Positions 11,528 through 23,879 of a stretch of 64,000 nt of DNA are shown here, piece by piece (the first letter of the stretch is position 1; every line of letters starts with the position of its first letter). The notes beneath the pieces are model-generated. The model was not told the origin of the DNA and ran no database searches. It was given only the letters and a program-made list of their open reading frames with translations. The translations under genes and the position numbers were made by a program. This DNA is from Hevea brasiliensis (taxonomy: Eukaryota; Streptophyta; Magnoliopsida; Malpighiales; Euphorbiaceae), in NCBI RefSeq assembly GCF_030052815.1, contig NC_079495.1:44989504-45053503 (forward strand), in the 5' to 3' direction.

Positions 11528-12088
11528 CACTAGAGCCATTCATTACAATATCTTAGACCTATCTTCTCAAGATGTCAGTCTAACTGAGTCTGTGACATAA
11601 GCTTAGTGAATGGATTAGCTGGATTTTCAGCTGATGCTATTTTCTGCATGGCTATATCGCCTCGCCCAACTATTTCTCTGATAATGTGGTAGCGCCTTTC
11701 TATGTGTTTGGATTTCTAGTGAGACCTTGGTTCCTTAGCCTGTATGACTGCTCCATTGTTGTCACAGTGTAGTGGAACTGCTGACTCAATAGAAGGAACT
11801 ACTGTAAGTTCTGTCACGAACTTCTTTATCCAAACAGCTTCCTTTGCAGCATCTGATGTAGCAATATACTCAGCCTTTGTAGTGGAATTTGCACTCGTGC
11901 TCTGTTTGGAACTCTTCCAACTGACTGCACCTCCATTACAAATGAACACATATCCAGAGGTAAACTTTCTATCATCGATATCTGATTGGAAATCAAAATC
12001 AGTATAACCATCCAATTGCAAGTCTCCACCTCCATAAATCAAGAATAAATCCTTAGTTCTTCTCAAGTACTTAAGGATATTCTTGTGA
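11528..12088 (-). pseudogene. Reverse copia RNase H
   Basis: The copia RNase H (about 12066-11716) shows YTDFDFQSDIDDRKFTSGY, SWKSSKQ, TTKAEYIA and HCDNNGAVIQA in order, the usual acidic-residue blocks. It is out of frame with RT because of a change near 12075-12110. The reading then goes on to a C-terminal tail towards 11540. In the family it removes the RNA strand during reverse transcription. Confidence 0.87.
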
Positions 12089-13430
12089 CTATCGATGTTC
12101 CAAACCTAGATTGGATTGATACCTGCTAGTCAAACTAACAGCATATGCGATGTCCAGCCTAGTACACAATATTGCATACATTAAACTTCCAATAGCCGAA
12201 GCATATGGAATCCTGGCCATCTTATCTCTTTCTTCAAGTGTTTTTGGAGACATCTCTTTAGAAAGGTGGATACCATGTCTCACTGGTAACAATCCTCTCT
12301 TGGAATCAAGCATGTTAAACCTCTTTAACACCTTTTCCAAGTATAGACTCTGGGATGAACCAATTATTCTTTTCGCTCTATCTCTATATATGTGAATCCC
12401 AAGAATATAGGTTGCCTCCCCTAAGTCTTTCATGGAGAATGTATTTGAAAACCATACCTTTATAGTTGTCAACATACCTATGTCATTACCCATCAATAGT
12501 ATGTCATCCACATATAAGACAAGGAAAGTGATAGCACTGTTACTAACCTTCTTATATACACATGGCTCATCCTCATTTTTTATAAAACCAAAGGATTTAA
12601 TGGCTTCATCAAAATGGATGTTCCAAGTCCTCGAAGCTTGTTTCAACCCATAAATAGATCGCTTTAGCTTGTATACCTTAGAGCCATCTTGGGATTCAAA
12701 ACCCCTAGGTTGTTCCATGAAAATGTTTTCTTCAATGTATCCATTGAGAAAAGCTGTTTTGACATCCATCTGCCAAATCTCATAATCATAGTATGCAGCT
12801 ATTGCTAATAAAATCCTAATTGATTTAAGCATGGCAACAGGCGAGAAAGTCTCCTCATAGTCGACTCCTTGCCTTTGGTGAAACCCTTTCGCTACTAGCC
12901 TTGCCTTATAGGTCTCTACCTTTCCATCAGAACTAATTTTTTTCTTGAAAACCCATTTGTTCCCTATAGGTACAATACCTTCAGGTGGGTCAACAAGATC
13001 CCAAACTTGATTCTTATACATGGAATCAATCTCGGATTTCATAGCATCAATCCATTTTGAAGAGTCTATATCTGATATAGCTTCTTTATAGGTAAGTGGA
13101 TAATCTCCATGATCTACTTCTTCATGAATAGACAACTCTTGTTCTTTTTCATAAAGAAAACCATATCTCACTGGTGGGTGAGATACCCTGGTTGTTCTAC
13201 GAGGAACAGCTGTAGATGTTTCATCAACGGGTATAGGTTGACTAGATGGATCTATATCCATCTGATCTGTTGGTTGGTCAGAATTCTCCAATTCTAACTC
13301 TATTTGCCTTCCTTTGCCTCCTTCTTGAACAAACTGTTGTTCAAGAAATGTAGCATCTCTACTTATCACAACCTTTTGTGAAGTAGGCAAATAAAAATAA
13401 TATCCAAAACTATCTTTTGGATATCCAACA
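12089..13430 (-). pseudogene. pol: Reverse copia reverse transcriptase
   Basis: A 433-codon open stretch (13390-12089) holds the copia RT: W-V-F-K-K, ARLVAKGFHQRQGVDYEETF, QMDVKTAFLNG, and the catalytic YVDD at 12503-12514, then YAILCTRLDIAYAV. The upstream frame is shifted by a one-base loss in an A-rich run near 13437-13443, where integrase passes into the linker. Apart from this and the end near 12089 the RT looks complete. Confidence 0.9.
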
Positions 13431-14557
13431 AATCGACTTTTTCTGATCTGGTCTCCAATTTATCAGTGTTCAGCTTTTTGATATAAGCTGGACAACCCCA
13501 AATCTTAACATGCTTAAGACTTGGTTTTCTTCCATGCCATATCTCATAAGGTGTGGAAGAAACTGATTTTGATGGAATCCTATTCAGAATATACAAAGCT
13601 GATTCTAATGCAAATCCCCAAAAGAAGATTGGCATATCAGTATAGCTCATCATACTACGTACCATATCCAATAGGGTACGATTTCTCCTTTCAGATACAC
13701 CATTCAGCTGTGGCGTTCCTAGAGGAGTCAGCTGAGAAACAATTCCATGCTCTCTCATGTATTCATCAAATTCAGTACTCAAATATTCACCTCCAAGATC
13801 TGATTGAAGAGCTTTAATACTCTTTCCTGTTTGATTTTCTACTTCAGATTTAAATTCTTTGAACTTTTCAAAAGATTCATGTTTGTATTTCATCAAATAC
13901 AAATACCCAAACCTTGATTTATCATCAGTAAAGGTAATAAAATAATGAAAGCCCCCTCTAGCCATTTCTTTAAATGGACCACATACATCACTATGTATTA
14001 GCTTCAAAATATTTTCAGCTCTTTTCCCTTGTCCAACAAAGGGTGATCTAGTCATTTTGCCCTGAAGGCAAGATTCACAAGTTGGAGTAGGCTCAGAGCC
14101 CAATGAGAATAGAATCCCCATTTTTCTCCAGTTTTGCAATCCTATCTTCTGCAACATGACATAACCTTAAGTGCCAAATATATTTTGAACTTGAGTTGGT
14201 TTTCACCATGGCATTGCATTCTTTTAGATCACTTGCATTCAATTTGTGTTTGTCATTATTATCCAAATAATAAAGACCATCATTCATATAACCCGAACTA
14301 ATATATTTATTTCCAAAATAAATATTGCAAACATCATCTGTGAATTGAAATTCATAGCCATTTCTAGTCAAACTAGATATAGAAATGATGTTCTTAAAAG
14401 CATCAAGTACATATAAAATATTATCCAAACACAAAACATGTCCAAACATGTAAAAAGATTTAGATCCTATGGCTAAAGCTTTAACAGTTGAGCCATTGCC
14501 AATCCGGACTCTAATATCTTGAGAACGCAAGCTGCTACTATTTGCTAGTTCCTGCAT
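13431..14557 (-). pseudogene. Reverse copia integrase with GAG-pre-integrase region
   Basis: N-terminal part 14557-14093 carries the pre-integrase zinc region (H-L-x-L-C-H near 14170). The core is at 14157-13440: catalytic Asp at 13987-13989 (IHSDVCGPF), Asp at 13798-13800 (LQSDLGGEY) and Glu at 13690-13692 (LNGVSERRNR), with 35 residues between the last two, the classic DD35E spacing. CESCLQGKMT gives the cysteine pair. A frameshift near 14095-14157 separates the two parts. It joins element DNA to the host chromosome in the family. Confidence 0.9.
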
Positions 14558-14690
14558 ATCATTAGAAATGTGAGAACTGTCACCAGTATCTAAAACCTAA
14601 GCTGTAGATGAACTATGAGTATCATCAGAATCTAAATAACAAGATATGGACATACCTTTTGAAGGTGTATCCTTCTTATCCTTTAGAGAA
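14558..14690 (-). pseudogene. Reverse copia aspartic protease start
   Basis: The active-site triad D-T-G is read at about 14590-14581 (VLDTGDSSHISNDMQEL), as is usual for copia protease. A TAG stop stands two codons upstream. The forward copia element lacks this segment. Confidence 0.78.
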
Positions 14691-15518
14691 GCAAGATACT
14701 CTGGGCAGTTCCTTTTCCAGTGCCCATCCTTTTGGCAGTGGAAACCACTTTCCTTTGCCTCCATCAGCTTTAGTCTTCCTTTTCTGTTTAGCTATTTTCT
14801 TGGAAGGACCAGGAATCTGAGGTTTCTTTTTCTTATTGCCCTTCTTGTTGTTGGACTTTCCAACAGAAGAAGATGCAATCAAAGCTACCTCTTTTCCTTT
14901 ATTGCCCGGCATATTCTTTTGGGCAATAACCAGCATGTTGAGTAAACCAGCTAAGGTGCATTCCTGTTGAGTCATATGAAAATTTGTCACAAAATTCCCA
15001 AAAGACTCAGGAAGGGACTGAAGGATCAAATTCGTCTGTAGTTAGAAATCCATGTTGAAGTTAAGATGTTCCAACTGCTCAATCAGCCGAATCCTCTTAT
15101 GGACATGATCCCCAACATTCTATCCCTCAGACATCCTCATACGGAATAGCTGTCTAGATATCTCATACCTAACATTCCTGCTATGCTCACCATACAACTC
15201 TTGTAGGTGAAGGAGGATCTCACTCGCATTTAACATGTTCTCATGCTGCTTTTGTAACTCATTACTCATGGTAGCAAGCATGTAACACTTAGCTATCATA
15301 TCATGCTCCTTTCATTTATCCAAAGTTTCATGTTCCTCTTGTGTGGCCTCTGGGGGTAAGGGACCAGGAACATTTGAATCTAGAACATATCCTATATGTT
15401 CAAGGTTCAGGACAAGTTTCAAATTTCTTAGCCAATCAGACAGATTAGGTCCTGTCAACCTATTGCGATCAAGTATGCTTGCAAGAATATTGGATGGTGG
15501 TGGTTGTTCTGTGCTCAT
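14691..15518 (-). pseudogene. gag: Reverse copia gag
   Basis: ATG at 15518-15516 begins MSTEQPPPSNILASILD, then GPNLSDWLRNLK, the UBN2-type gag. A stop follows near 15312, another interruption lies near 15040, and an open stretch 15029-14676 covers FGNFVTNFHMTQQECTLAG and a lysine-rich part. A single extra base near 14744 shifts the frame inside the zinc knuckle (C-x2-C-x4-H-x4-C) so the Cys and His residues are lost in the open frame. Confidence 0.86.
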
Positions 15519-16690
15519 TTTTATCAGAAAATTAACTGCAGAAAATAACCAGATTAATTAGTAAATGTATCATGTAATTAACCAAAATGATTATGGTCTT
15601 TTAATCAAATTAGTCCTCTCACTAACTTAGCGAATCCTACACTTCCAAAGTAGAAAACGGAAATCCTAATTGGATGGATTTCTAGCGGGTGATTGAATTC
15701 TTATAATTTTATTGATCATCCTCAGGTACATCCATTATTCGAATTACAATAAACTATAAGTGAGCAACTCCTTGCCCATCACATCTCATGTGAGGTTCAA
15801 TCCTTTACCTAGCCCCTAATGCTCAAAATCTCAGGTACATCCATTATTGACTTATCTTGCATTAGTTAAGTTGATCCCATTGAGCCAGTAATTATGTAAA
15901 TAATTTTAATGTCCTTCGGTACATCCAATATTGGCCACCAAACCATTTACATATTTACAACATTTCATGCTTAACAATTATTCTTAAGAAAATCTCTTAA
16001 ATTAATTGCATCTTATGCAACTATTTAAAATTTCTTAAAATAATTGCCCCAATAGAGGGCCTATGTTATAATTACTTTAATTATAGCATTTCCAACTTAA
16101 TCATTTGTTTGGAAGATTTTATTGGTCATTCTAATTACTATTAAGGTCTCACTTTGCACATTATCCAATTAGCGTGCATATATCATATAATAGCATACAT
16201 TCCCATACATCTCATGCATTCATGGATAAGCAATAAATATGGTATGATCATGGACTTTCTAAGGGATTCAATTCTGAGCCACCAAGAATTGAATCAGGGC
16301 ATTCCTAGGTGCATTTCATTCATTCATTTTACAAGAGTTGCTGAAGGAATACATAATCAATACTTGATCTTGAATTTCTCCCACTGGTCCCACCAATGCT
16401 CTTGACCTCCTTGAACTTCTTGCAATCCAATATTACATAGTAATCCTTGGCATACCAAGGCGAATTTACAAGAACTTAAATAAATGAAATTACAACCCAA
16501 AAATTATTACAAACTTAATAATACATGCCCAAAATAAATTAAAATAAATTAATTAATTTACAATCCCAAAGAAACATAAAAGAAATAAATCCAATCACAT
16601 TGGTCTTTTATAGTCCATGATCATCCATCATGCATATCACTATTTAACAATTAAATAAAATATATATACTTAAATTAAATTGAATATCTT
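15519..16690 (-). other. Reverse copia leader, gag-proximal part
   Basis: Untranslated leader between the minisatellite and gag. It is AT-rich and matches 25170-26340 of the forward element. It includes several copies of a motif close to GGTACATCC on the plus strand (15725, 15837, 15921). I see no gene. Confidence 0.7.
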
Positions 16691-16699
16691 ATATTCAAC

Positions 16700-17060
16700 T
16701 TAAAAATCCAGATTTGAATATGATTCAAATAAATTTAAAAATTCAGATTTAAATCTCATTCAAACAAATTTAAAAATTCAGATTTGAAGCACATTCAAAC
16801 AACTTTAAAAATTCAGATTTGAATCACATTCAAACATTTTTTAAAAAATCAGATCTGAATTTTATTCAATCAATTTTAAAAAATCAGATTTAAATATGAT
16901 TCAAACAACTTTAAAAATTCAGATTTAAATATGATTCAAACAACTTTAAAAATTCAGATTTAAATCACATTCAAACAACTTTTAAAATTCAGATTTGAAT
17001 CACATTCAAACAATTTTTAAAATTCTGATTTGAATCATAATTTAATTGTATGATAAAAAT
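16700..17060 (-). repeat. Leader minisatellite, ~35-bp unit (reverse copia)
   Basis: About ten diverged head-to-tail copies of a unit of about 35 bp, with core TTCAGATTTGAATCACATTC followed by AAACAACTTTAAAAA. It lies between the primer-binding site and gag. The forward copia element has the same array at 24850-25170. Confidence 0.88.
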
Positions 17061-17289
17061 TCTAATTAAACAATTTAATTAGACATAAAATGGATCTTAG
17101 ATCATACAACAATTGCACATTCACCATCCATTTAACTTTGCACACCATTGTGGTGCATCAACCATGCGCACCATGGTGTTCATCATTTGTGCCGCCACCT
17201 TGGCTTTGCAACCAGCAGTGAACTTTTGATCTCATGATCAAACACACAATTAAATCATATAAATATCAATCTAAATGGCAAATATAGTG

Positions 17290-17301
17290 GCTCTGATACC
17301 A
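17290..17301 (-). other. Primer-binding site, reverse copia (initiator tRNA-Met)
   Basis: Minus strand TGGTATCAGAGC, two bases after the 5' LTR end. Same tRNA match as every other element here. Confidence 0.9.
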
Positions 17302-17863
17302 ATTAAAGGAACGAAAGCGTGAAAAAACACAAGTTTATACCATTGAATTCAAAAATTTTCACCTAGGGTCACATGCATCATGCAAGATTTATTTTTATCT
17401 ATTTGATTTCAATGATAAACAACATATTAAAACTCTTTTAATATGTTTTTGGATCTGTATTTGCTATTTAAGATTTTAAAATTAATCAGATTAATTTTAG
17501 AACCCTAGATTAAATTAAGAACGATTACACTAACCTCTTGATGCACTGCAGCGTGTCTGCGCCTTTGAGATTTGTCTTTAGGACACCAAATGTTGTCTCT
17601 CTAGCTTGTCCACACCAAGAACACCTATGGCAGCCCTTGAACAGCTTCTAAACTTTTCTATTAATTAGAAATTCAAGTTCTGCCTTTTAAGAGATTAGAG
17701 ATGTAAACAGGACACTAGAAACAATTTCTAGTGTTCTTAATTCAAGAGATTGATGGCTAATCTCTTTGAATTGATGAGAGATGAAGAAGAATAGATGAAG
17801 AGCCACAAAATGGCGTGACAAAGGAGAGGAGTGGCTGCTGGTTGTTTTTCTTTTCATAACAAC

Positions 17864-17873
17864 ACTTATATAG
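17864..17873 (-). promoter_or_regulatory. TATA-like box, reverse copia 5' LTR
   Basis: Minus strand CTATATAAGT at the same LTR position as in the other copies; candidate promoter of this element. Confidence 0.6.
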
Positions 17874-18600
17874 GTAAGTTAACACATTAAACCCTTGCCA
17901 CATGTCATCTTTTGATTAGCTCTAGGTTTAAGTGACCCAATCACATTGTGCCAAGTGTCAAACCTATATTTAATCTTGATTTTAATCATCTTACATGATT
18001 AAAAAACATTTGGCAAGCTTATGTGTAATCCCACGTGTCACCATCTCATGGTGCCACATGTCACACTGTGAAATGACCAAAATGCCCCTGTGTCTTAATT
18101 TTGAGTTCTTAACCCAAAATAATTATTTTTTCTTCTTATAATTTATATCAAATATAAATTAATTAATTAATCTTTATTAATTAATTTCTCATAAATTCAT
18201 ATTTAAACACTTTAAATATAAATTTAACTTATACTATACATCCAATAATCTAGATTTGGTTTCAAGTCATGCTAGGGACTTTGCAATTTAATTGAAAACC
18301 AAATCTATTTAATTAATCAATTAAACTCTTTAATTAATTAATTAAATCATATTTAAATAGGTGATAACTTGTGTATGTGTGTGACTTACTAGGCTCATCA
18401 CTAATTGGCAATGAGACATGATATCAACTCTTAATATCATCAGAACTCTTTCTTACCATAAATGATTTCTCTAAATCATTTTATGAACCTCATAGACCAT
18501 TGTTAACACCTAGCATAGCATGCCATGGCCACCCAATTAGTAATAAGGTTTACCTTAAATGAACCTACAATCATATGTTACCATGCACTAGAATCTCTCT

Positions 18601-18650
18601 GTTACAAAATCCCAACTCAAGCTGGGTTACAAAATCCCAACTCAAGCTGG
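18601..18650. repeat. 25-bp perfect tandem duplication
   Basis: Copies 18601-18625 and 18626-18650 are identical (unit begins GTTACAAAATCCCAACTC). The other copia LTRs have one copy. Confidence 0.95.
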
Positions 18651-19427
18651 AGTCATAGTTTATGTCAAACTCCATTTGCTATGAATATTATATTCTCTTT
18701 TAATTATAGTTCTTGATTAAAAATATTTTCTCACCAGAAACTCTTTTCTGAATAAATCTATCTGTCCTGGCTAGGAACTTGAAACATCAACAACAATTAA
18801 ATGAACATAGGATTTTAACTCTATTTACTTAGAGGAACAGATTCCATCTTGATCAACACCTACCTCTATATATAACTAGTAGGAGCCAATAGATGCCCAT
18901 ATACCCATACACAGTACAAGTATGAAAGCAGTATCAAACTCAAACTACCTATATACAAGATAACTGTGCTATCTCAGCTCTAAAGATTATATGCACTGAT
19001 ATGATTTATGACAAAACATTGACTTTAGTAAAATCCATGTGCTTGTCATAAGTGTCACCGGTTCCTACCTACTTATCATTTATAAGTTCCTATCATGTTT
19101 GTTATATGGCATGAGACTCACCATTCCATCTTATTTATATCTCATATAAATAACTTGGGAACAAATATGAATACAATTTTTCTGGATAAGTCATGTCCTT
19201 ATTATGAAGTATCCTCGATTGTGAACCTATTTATGATACTTTGTGCTAAAAATATTGTCACTCATATTCTTAACAACTTAAGAATAATATTTCTAACAAA
19301 ATATCAATGGACCTTTTCTATTACACATAAATATATTATGTAAACGGAAAAGTGGAAATGCCTTTTATTAATAAAAATATGTACAAGATACATACTAAAT
19401 GATATGCTCTAGGGCATACTACTAACA

Positions 19428-20715
19428 GATTTGAAACCTCATTATTGGTGGCCTGGTATGAAGAGGGATATAGCTGACTATGTGACTAAGTGTTTGACTT
19501 GTCAGAAAGTTAAAGCAGAACATCAAGTTCCATCAGGATTGCTACAGCCTATAAGCATACCTGAATGGAAATGGGACCGGGTCACTATGGATTTTGTTAG
19601 TGGTTTACCTCTCACCCAGAAGAAGCATGATGCAGTGTGGGTGATAGTGGATAGATTGACGAAATCAGCACATTTTCTGCCAGTTAGGACTGACTACTCA
19701 CTGGAGAAGCTAGCAGAATTGTATATCAGTGAGATAGTTAGACTGCATGGAATCCCACTTTCCATCATATCTGACCGAGACCCAAGGTTTACATCGAGAT
19801 TCTGGAAAAAGTTGCAAGAAGCCTTGGGCACACAACTCCGTTTTAGCACGGCTTTTCATCCTCAGACGGATGGACAGTCAGAACAAGTAATCCAGGTAAA
19901 CCCAAGAACTAATTAAATTTTCGCAATTAATAAATTGAAATGATAGTAACAATGAGAATTATGTGATAGATCCTGGAGGATATGCTAAAGAGTTGTGTCA
20001 TTGAGTTTGAGGGGAGCTGGGATAGATATCTCCCACTGGCAGAATTCGCATATAACAATAGCTACCAAGCTAGCATTCAAATGGCTCCGTATGAAGCACT
20101 ATATGGGAGGAAATGTAGAACCCCAGTGTGTTGGACTGAATTGGGTGAAGATAAGCTGATAGGACCAGACCTGGTGAAACAGACTGAGGAAAAAGTGAAG
20201 ATAATCAAAGCTAATCTAAAGGTTGCCTCAGATAGACAAAAATCGTATGCCGACTTGAAGAGAAAAGAGATTGAGTATGCAGTTGGTGATAAAGTGTTTC
20301 TCAAAGTCTCACCGTGGAAGAAAGTACTGAGGTTTGGAAGAAAGGGTAAGTTAAGCCCTATGTTCATTGGCCCATATGAAGTCATTGAACGTGTGGGACT
20401 AGTAACCTATTGGCTAGCTTTACCACCAAAACTGGATAAAATACACAATGTATTCCGTGTTTCAATGTTGAGAAGATATCGCTCAGACCCTTCACATGTC
20501 ATTTCCATGGAAGAGATTGAAATCCAATCGAACTTGACATATACAGAAGAACCTATACAGATCCTAGCTCGAGAAGTGAAGGAATTGAGAATAAACAAAT
20601 TCCACTAGTGAAAGTGCTTTGGAGGCACCACAATACTGAAGAGGTAACTTGGGAAAGTGAGGAGATGATGAGTCAACAGTTCCCTCAACTGTTTGCTAGG
20701 ACAAAATTTTTATTA
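19428..20715 (+). pseudogene. Gypsy A integrase core, C-terminus and chromodomain-like tail
   Basis: Continues from 9431. The zinc-region cysteines (CLTCQK near 19495) are followed by catalytic Asp 19590-19592, Asp 19773-19775 and Glu 19881-19883, with 35 residues between the last two. A 74-bp GT-AG insertion (19896-19969) interrupts the frame right after. The second open part (19982-20608) carries the integrase C-terminal GPYEVIERVG and HNVFRVSMLR blocks. After a one-base loss near 20592 a tail VLWRHHNTEEVTWE follows, matching the chromodomain-type tail of Del/Tekay elements. That tail is thought to guide insertion to chromatin. Confidence 0.88.
19896..19969 (+). other. 74-bp GT-AG intron-like insertion in integrase
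   Basis: The sequence begins GTAAAC and ends GATAG. It is about three-quarters A+T, is not a multiple of three and has an in-frame TAA. Its removal joins ...QVIQ to ILEDM... in phase 0, giving the usual integrase order. It could be a spliceosomal intron, or a small insertion that happens to fit. Confidence 0.6.
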
Positions 20716-20727
20716 GAGGGGAAGAGT
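20715..20727 (+). other. Polypurine tract, gypsy A
   Basis: AGAGGGGAAGAGT ends directly at the 3' LTR start; plus-strand primer site in the family. Confidence 0.88.
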
Positions 20728-23700
20728 TGTAACACCCTCTTTGTAGCAACTCCGTACATTCTACTGTCCCGGTGACCAGTATCGGTCCGGACAGTTAGAA
20801 CGTATGGAAAAATATTTAAACTAAAGTGAGGAACCATAATTAACTCAAATATTAATAAGAAAAATTTAGGAAAAATTTTAGGAATAAAATACAACCAAGT
20901 TAAATGAGCCGGTGCCCTAACGATGGGTAACCTAGTGAGAAGTTGCGGTTCTCACAAATAGGAGCCCTAGACCAGGGGGAAAAATTATAAAATATTTTTT
21001 GGGACTCCAGAGAAGGGTCATAGAGGTTCTTATGGCATTAGAATGCCAAGAAAATACTTAGAAAAATTTTTCAATCGGTACAGACAATTTTGGCCCGTTA
21101 AGCCAAACGAAGGGCATTTTGGTCATTTCGTCTTCAGAGATGATTTTTGGCCAACTTGTCCAGTTAAATAAATAATTTATATAACATAAAATATGAATAA
21201 ATATTGTTAAAAATTTAATTGAAATTAAATAGACAAGAAATGGAGAAAAAATGAAAGAAAATGGCATTATGACATCATAATGATGTCATTAACATTCTCC
21301 CAACCAATCAAAACTTGACACATGGCATAATCTTATTTAAAAGAGACTAAATGGGTAGAAAGTGAAGAAAATAAATTAGAACACTTTACTTCTTCTTCTT
21401 GGCGTCACCTCTCCCACCATAGCCCTCCATAACCAAGCTTTACCAAGCTTGATTTCTTGAGTTTCCATCCATTAAAACCTAAGTTTCCCAACACAAAAAC
21501 TTCTTCTATCATCTTGGTGAGTCTTTTGGGAGCAAAAAGAATTAAAAAGAAAGAGTTCTTACAAGCTTTGGATTAGCTCCCTAAGAGGTTAGTGACTTAA
21601 ACTCATGTTTCTCTTCAAATTTATGTTGAATAAGTATAATTGAGTGCAAAATTGCAAAGAAATTTCTAAATATCTTGTGTATGCCCATCCCAAAGTTTTG
21701 GGTAGCCTTGAACCTAGTAGAGTTTTGAATATTTCTTAGAGTTAAATCGCAATTTGGCTACCTTTAACATCATTACAATGCTTAGGATAATGGAAGGTAT
21801 GTAAATGCATGACTTGAGATGTTAGCGTTAGGGTTTGGGCATAAATTAGAGACCTTAATCATTTAATGGTGAAAGTATGTTTTAATGGTCAATTACTGAC
21901 CATTTGGCTGTGTGTAACTTAGAAATGAAGTGGTTTATGTTGTGGGAATTGAGATTGGAGTGGCTACCCTTGGTGACCTACAGAATTAGACATGAGTCCA
22001 GCAGATTTGGGCAACCATAACTTGAATTGTAGAGGTTCAATTGGTGCAAGGGCAATCGGACATGAAACTAGACACATAATGACACAATTTTGGTGAAGAA
22101 ACCATGCCCATAAAACCAAACCAAGTGAACCAAAAGCTTGCCTTAATCCGGGTGACCTGCAGTCTGCCTGGGCAAAATGACCAAATGAACAGTATTTGGT
22201 CATTTGGCCATAAATCAGTGTAGAAAGGTCCAATTGACTTGAAATTTTACCAGCAATAATCTGAGATATAGATCAACAACTTTCATGAAGAAACCTAACC
22301 CAAATTATGACTAGAACATATTCAAAAGGTGAGTTGCAATCACTGTTCATTACACTGTAGATATGGTCGGTCCAGAAATTCTGGACAGAATTTCAATCCG
22401 GCCAGTTGTGATTTTTGGACCATAACTTGAGTTACAAAACTCCAAATGGAGTGATTCAAAAAAGGAAATGCAACTAGACAAAATAAGGAAAAACTTTCAT
22501 GTTGATTAGTTTGCCAAATTCCCACTGCAAAATTGACCAATGGAACAGTAAGCACAAAGCATAAAAACTGAAAATTTTACCCAACTAACATTAAGCTTAG
22601 AAATGGTATTGGCAACCAATACCAATAAATTTTGAATGCAAAATGTGGTATGTTGATGATATTGGAACCAATGTACCTATTGCCTCTGCAAAAGTCAACA
22701 TTTTTGTTGACCAATGAATGGAATAGTAACACTAAAACTTAAATTCCAAAAATTGTGAAACTTAAAAGTGTAAAATGCCCTAGCATACCTAACAAGATTG
22801 GTTTGGATAGCTTGGCATGTCAATAGGGTTCTGTTAGCAGTACTGCATATGGCTTCATGCCATTCTGTGTTTCATGGCTTCCCATGCCATTCTGTGACAT
22901 AATAGCCTTTGACTATGTTATTTGAATTATTGCACTTGGGTTTTAACCCCGATAATTATTACTGCTTATTAGCTGTTCTGTTGCACACCGAGAGACACAA
23001 TGTGACCGATGGTGTGATGGTCCGAGGTACTTAGTACCCAGTGCCAGTTTACCCATTTATCTAGTCCAGTTAATTAGTATGGGTTACTCGGGCAATGATA
23101 ATAAATCTTACCAAATTTTAATCGAATAATAATGCAAATAATATCAGAAGTTAAGCCTACCAAAAATGTAATCACACATTCTGCATATTAGTTTTATTTT
23201 ATTTTATTTTATTTTATTTTATTTTATATTGTCACCACTAAGCAGAATTGTTTAGCGTGTCGCTTTTGCCATACGCAGGTACTGGAGACCTAGCTGGTGA
23301 GCCCAGCAGACATCAGACCGGGTGAGCCTTCAGATTTGCATCCGGAGTCCCGAGTCACCTCACACCTGCACTGCATATGGTAGGACATAGGATTTTGAGA
23401 GCATTTTGTATTTTGGCATTTTGTATTAGTTTGGATTGTAACTATAAACTCCTGTAATTATGTATTAATGTAAATATATGAAATTTCATATTATTGAAAT
23501 TTTTTGCATAATGTATGTTGATAACTGAAATGTTGAGAATTATTTATGAATATGCTTCAATTGATGAAGTGAACAGAAAAGTTTTGAAAATTGTATTGTG
23601 ATTTTGAGATTGATTTGAAATGTGTACAATGGAGTTTGGATCTAGAAATTATATTGGAAGTGTTTTTAAACAGGTTCAGAAGAACTGTTTTTCCAATTTA

Positions 23701-23874
23701 CAGCCGGCACTCTGCCAGATTTTCTATAAAATTTGCGGAACAATTCAGATTTATCAAAATTGAAAATAAATGAATAAAAAGGGATAAATTGTAATAGAAA
23801 TATAAATTGGTGCTCCGACACACTGAGTGGCATAACTTGCTCGACTACAGTGTAGACGGGTAAGGGGTGTCACA
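20728..23874 (+). repeat. Gypsy A 3' LTR
   Basis: Length 3147 bp. It keeps about 13 bp after GGTCCGG that the 5' LTR has lost and has a longer ATTTT run near 23193-23225. The hairpin stem at 23238-23255 has one base change that gives a G.U pair. No gene seen. Confidence 0.93.
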
Positions 23875-23879
23875 TAAGC

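Larger units (their letters stand above)
9432..19427 (-). mobile_element. Ty1/copia element, reverse, full length (level 3)
   Basis: On the minus strand the LTRs start TGTTAGTAGTATGCCC (at 19427 and 11515). The 3' LTR ends CCTTCA (9432); in the 5' LTR this end is CCTTTA (17304). The TSD GATTT is perfect (9427-9431, 19428-19432). The interior (11516-17303, about 5.8 kb) codes gag, protease, integrase, RT and RNase H. The two LTRs differ at about 10 positions in the first 290 aligned bases from the 9432 end. It is the same family as the forward copia element but better preserved. It splits gypsy A's integrase. Confidence 0.94.
17304..19427 (-). repeat. Reverse copia 5' LTR
   Basis: Length 2124 bp. 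The LTR terminus at 17304 reads TAAAGG on the plus strand where the partner has TGAAGG. Holds a perfect 25-bp tandem duplication (18601-18650) not seen in the partner LTR, so it arose after insertion. Confidence 0.93.
2824..23874 (+). mobile_element. Ty3/gypsy element A, Del/Tekay-like, full length (level 2)
   Basis: LTRs 2824-5936 and 20728-23874 (3113 and 3147 bp) start TGTAACACC and end in TTACA or TCACA, flanked by a perfect TSD TAAGC (2819-2823, 23875-23879). Primer-binding site, gag, protease, RT, RNase H, integrase, chromodomain-like tail and polypurine tract are in the standard gypsy order. A copia element (9432-19427) interrupts the integrase; without it the interior is about 4.8 kb. 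The long LTRs and the C-terminal VLWRHHNTEEVTWE-type tail fit Del/Tekay chromoviruses. About ten in-frame stops and several frameshifts make it inactive. Confidence 0.94.

Noticed and set aside
20609..20727. Possible envelope-like extra frame after integrase
   Set aside because: Only about 120 bases separate integrase from the LTR and they read as the chromodomain-like tail.
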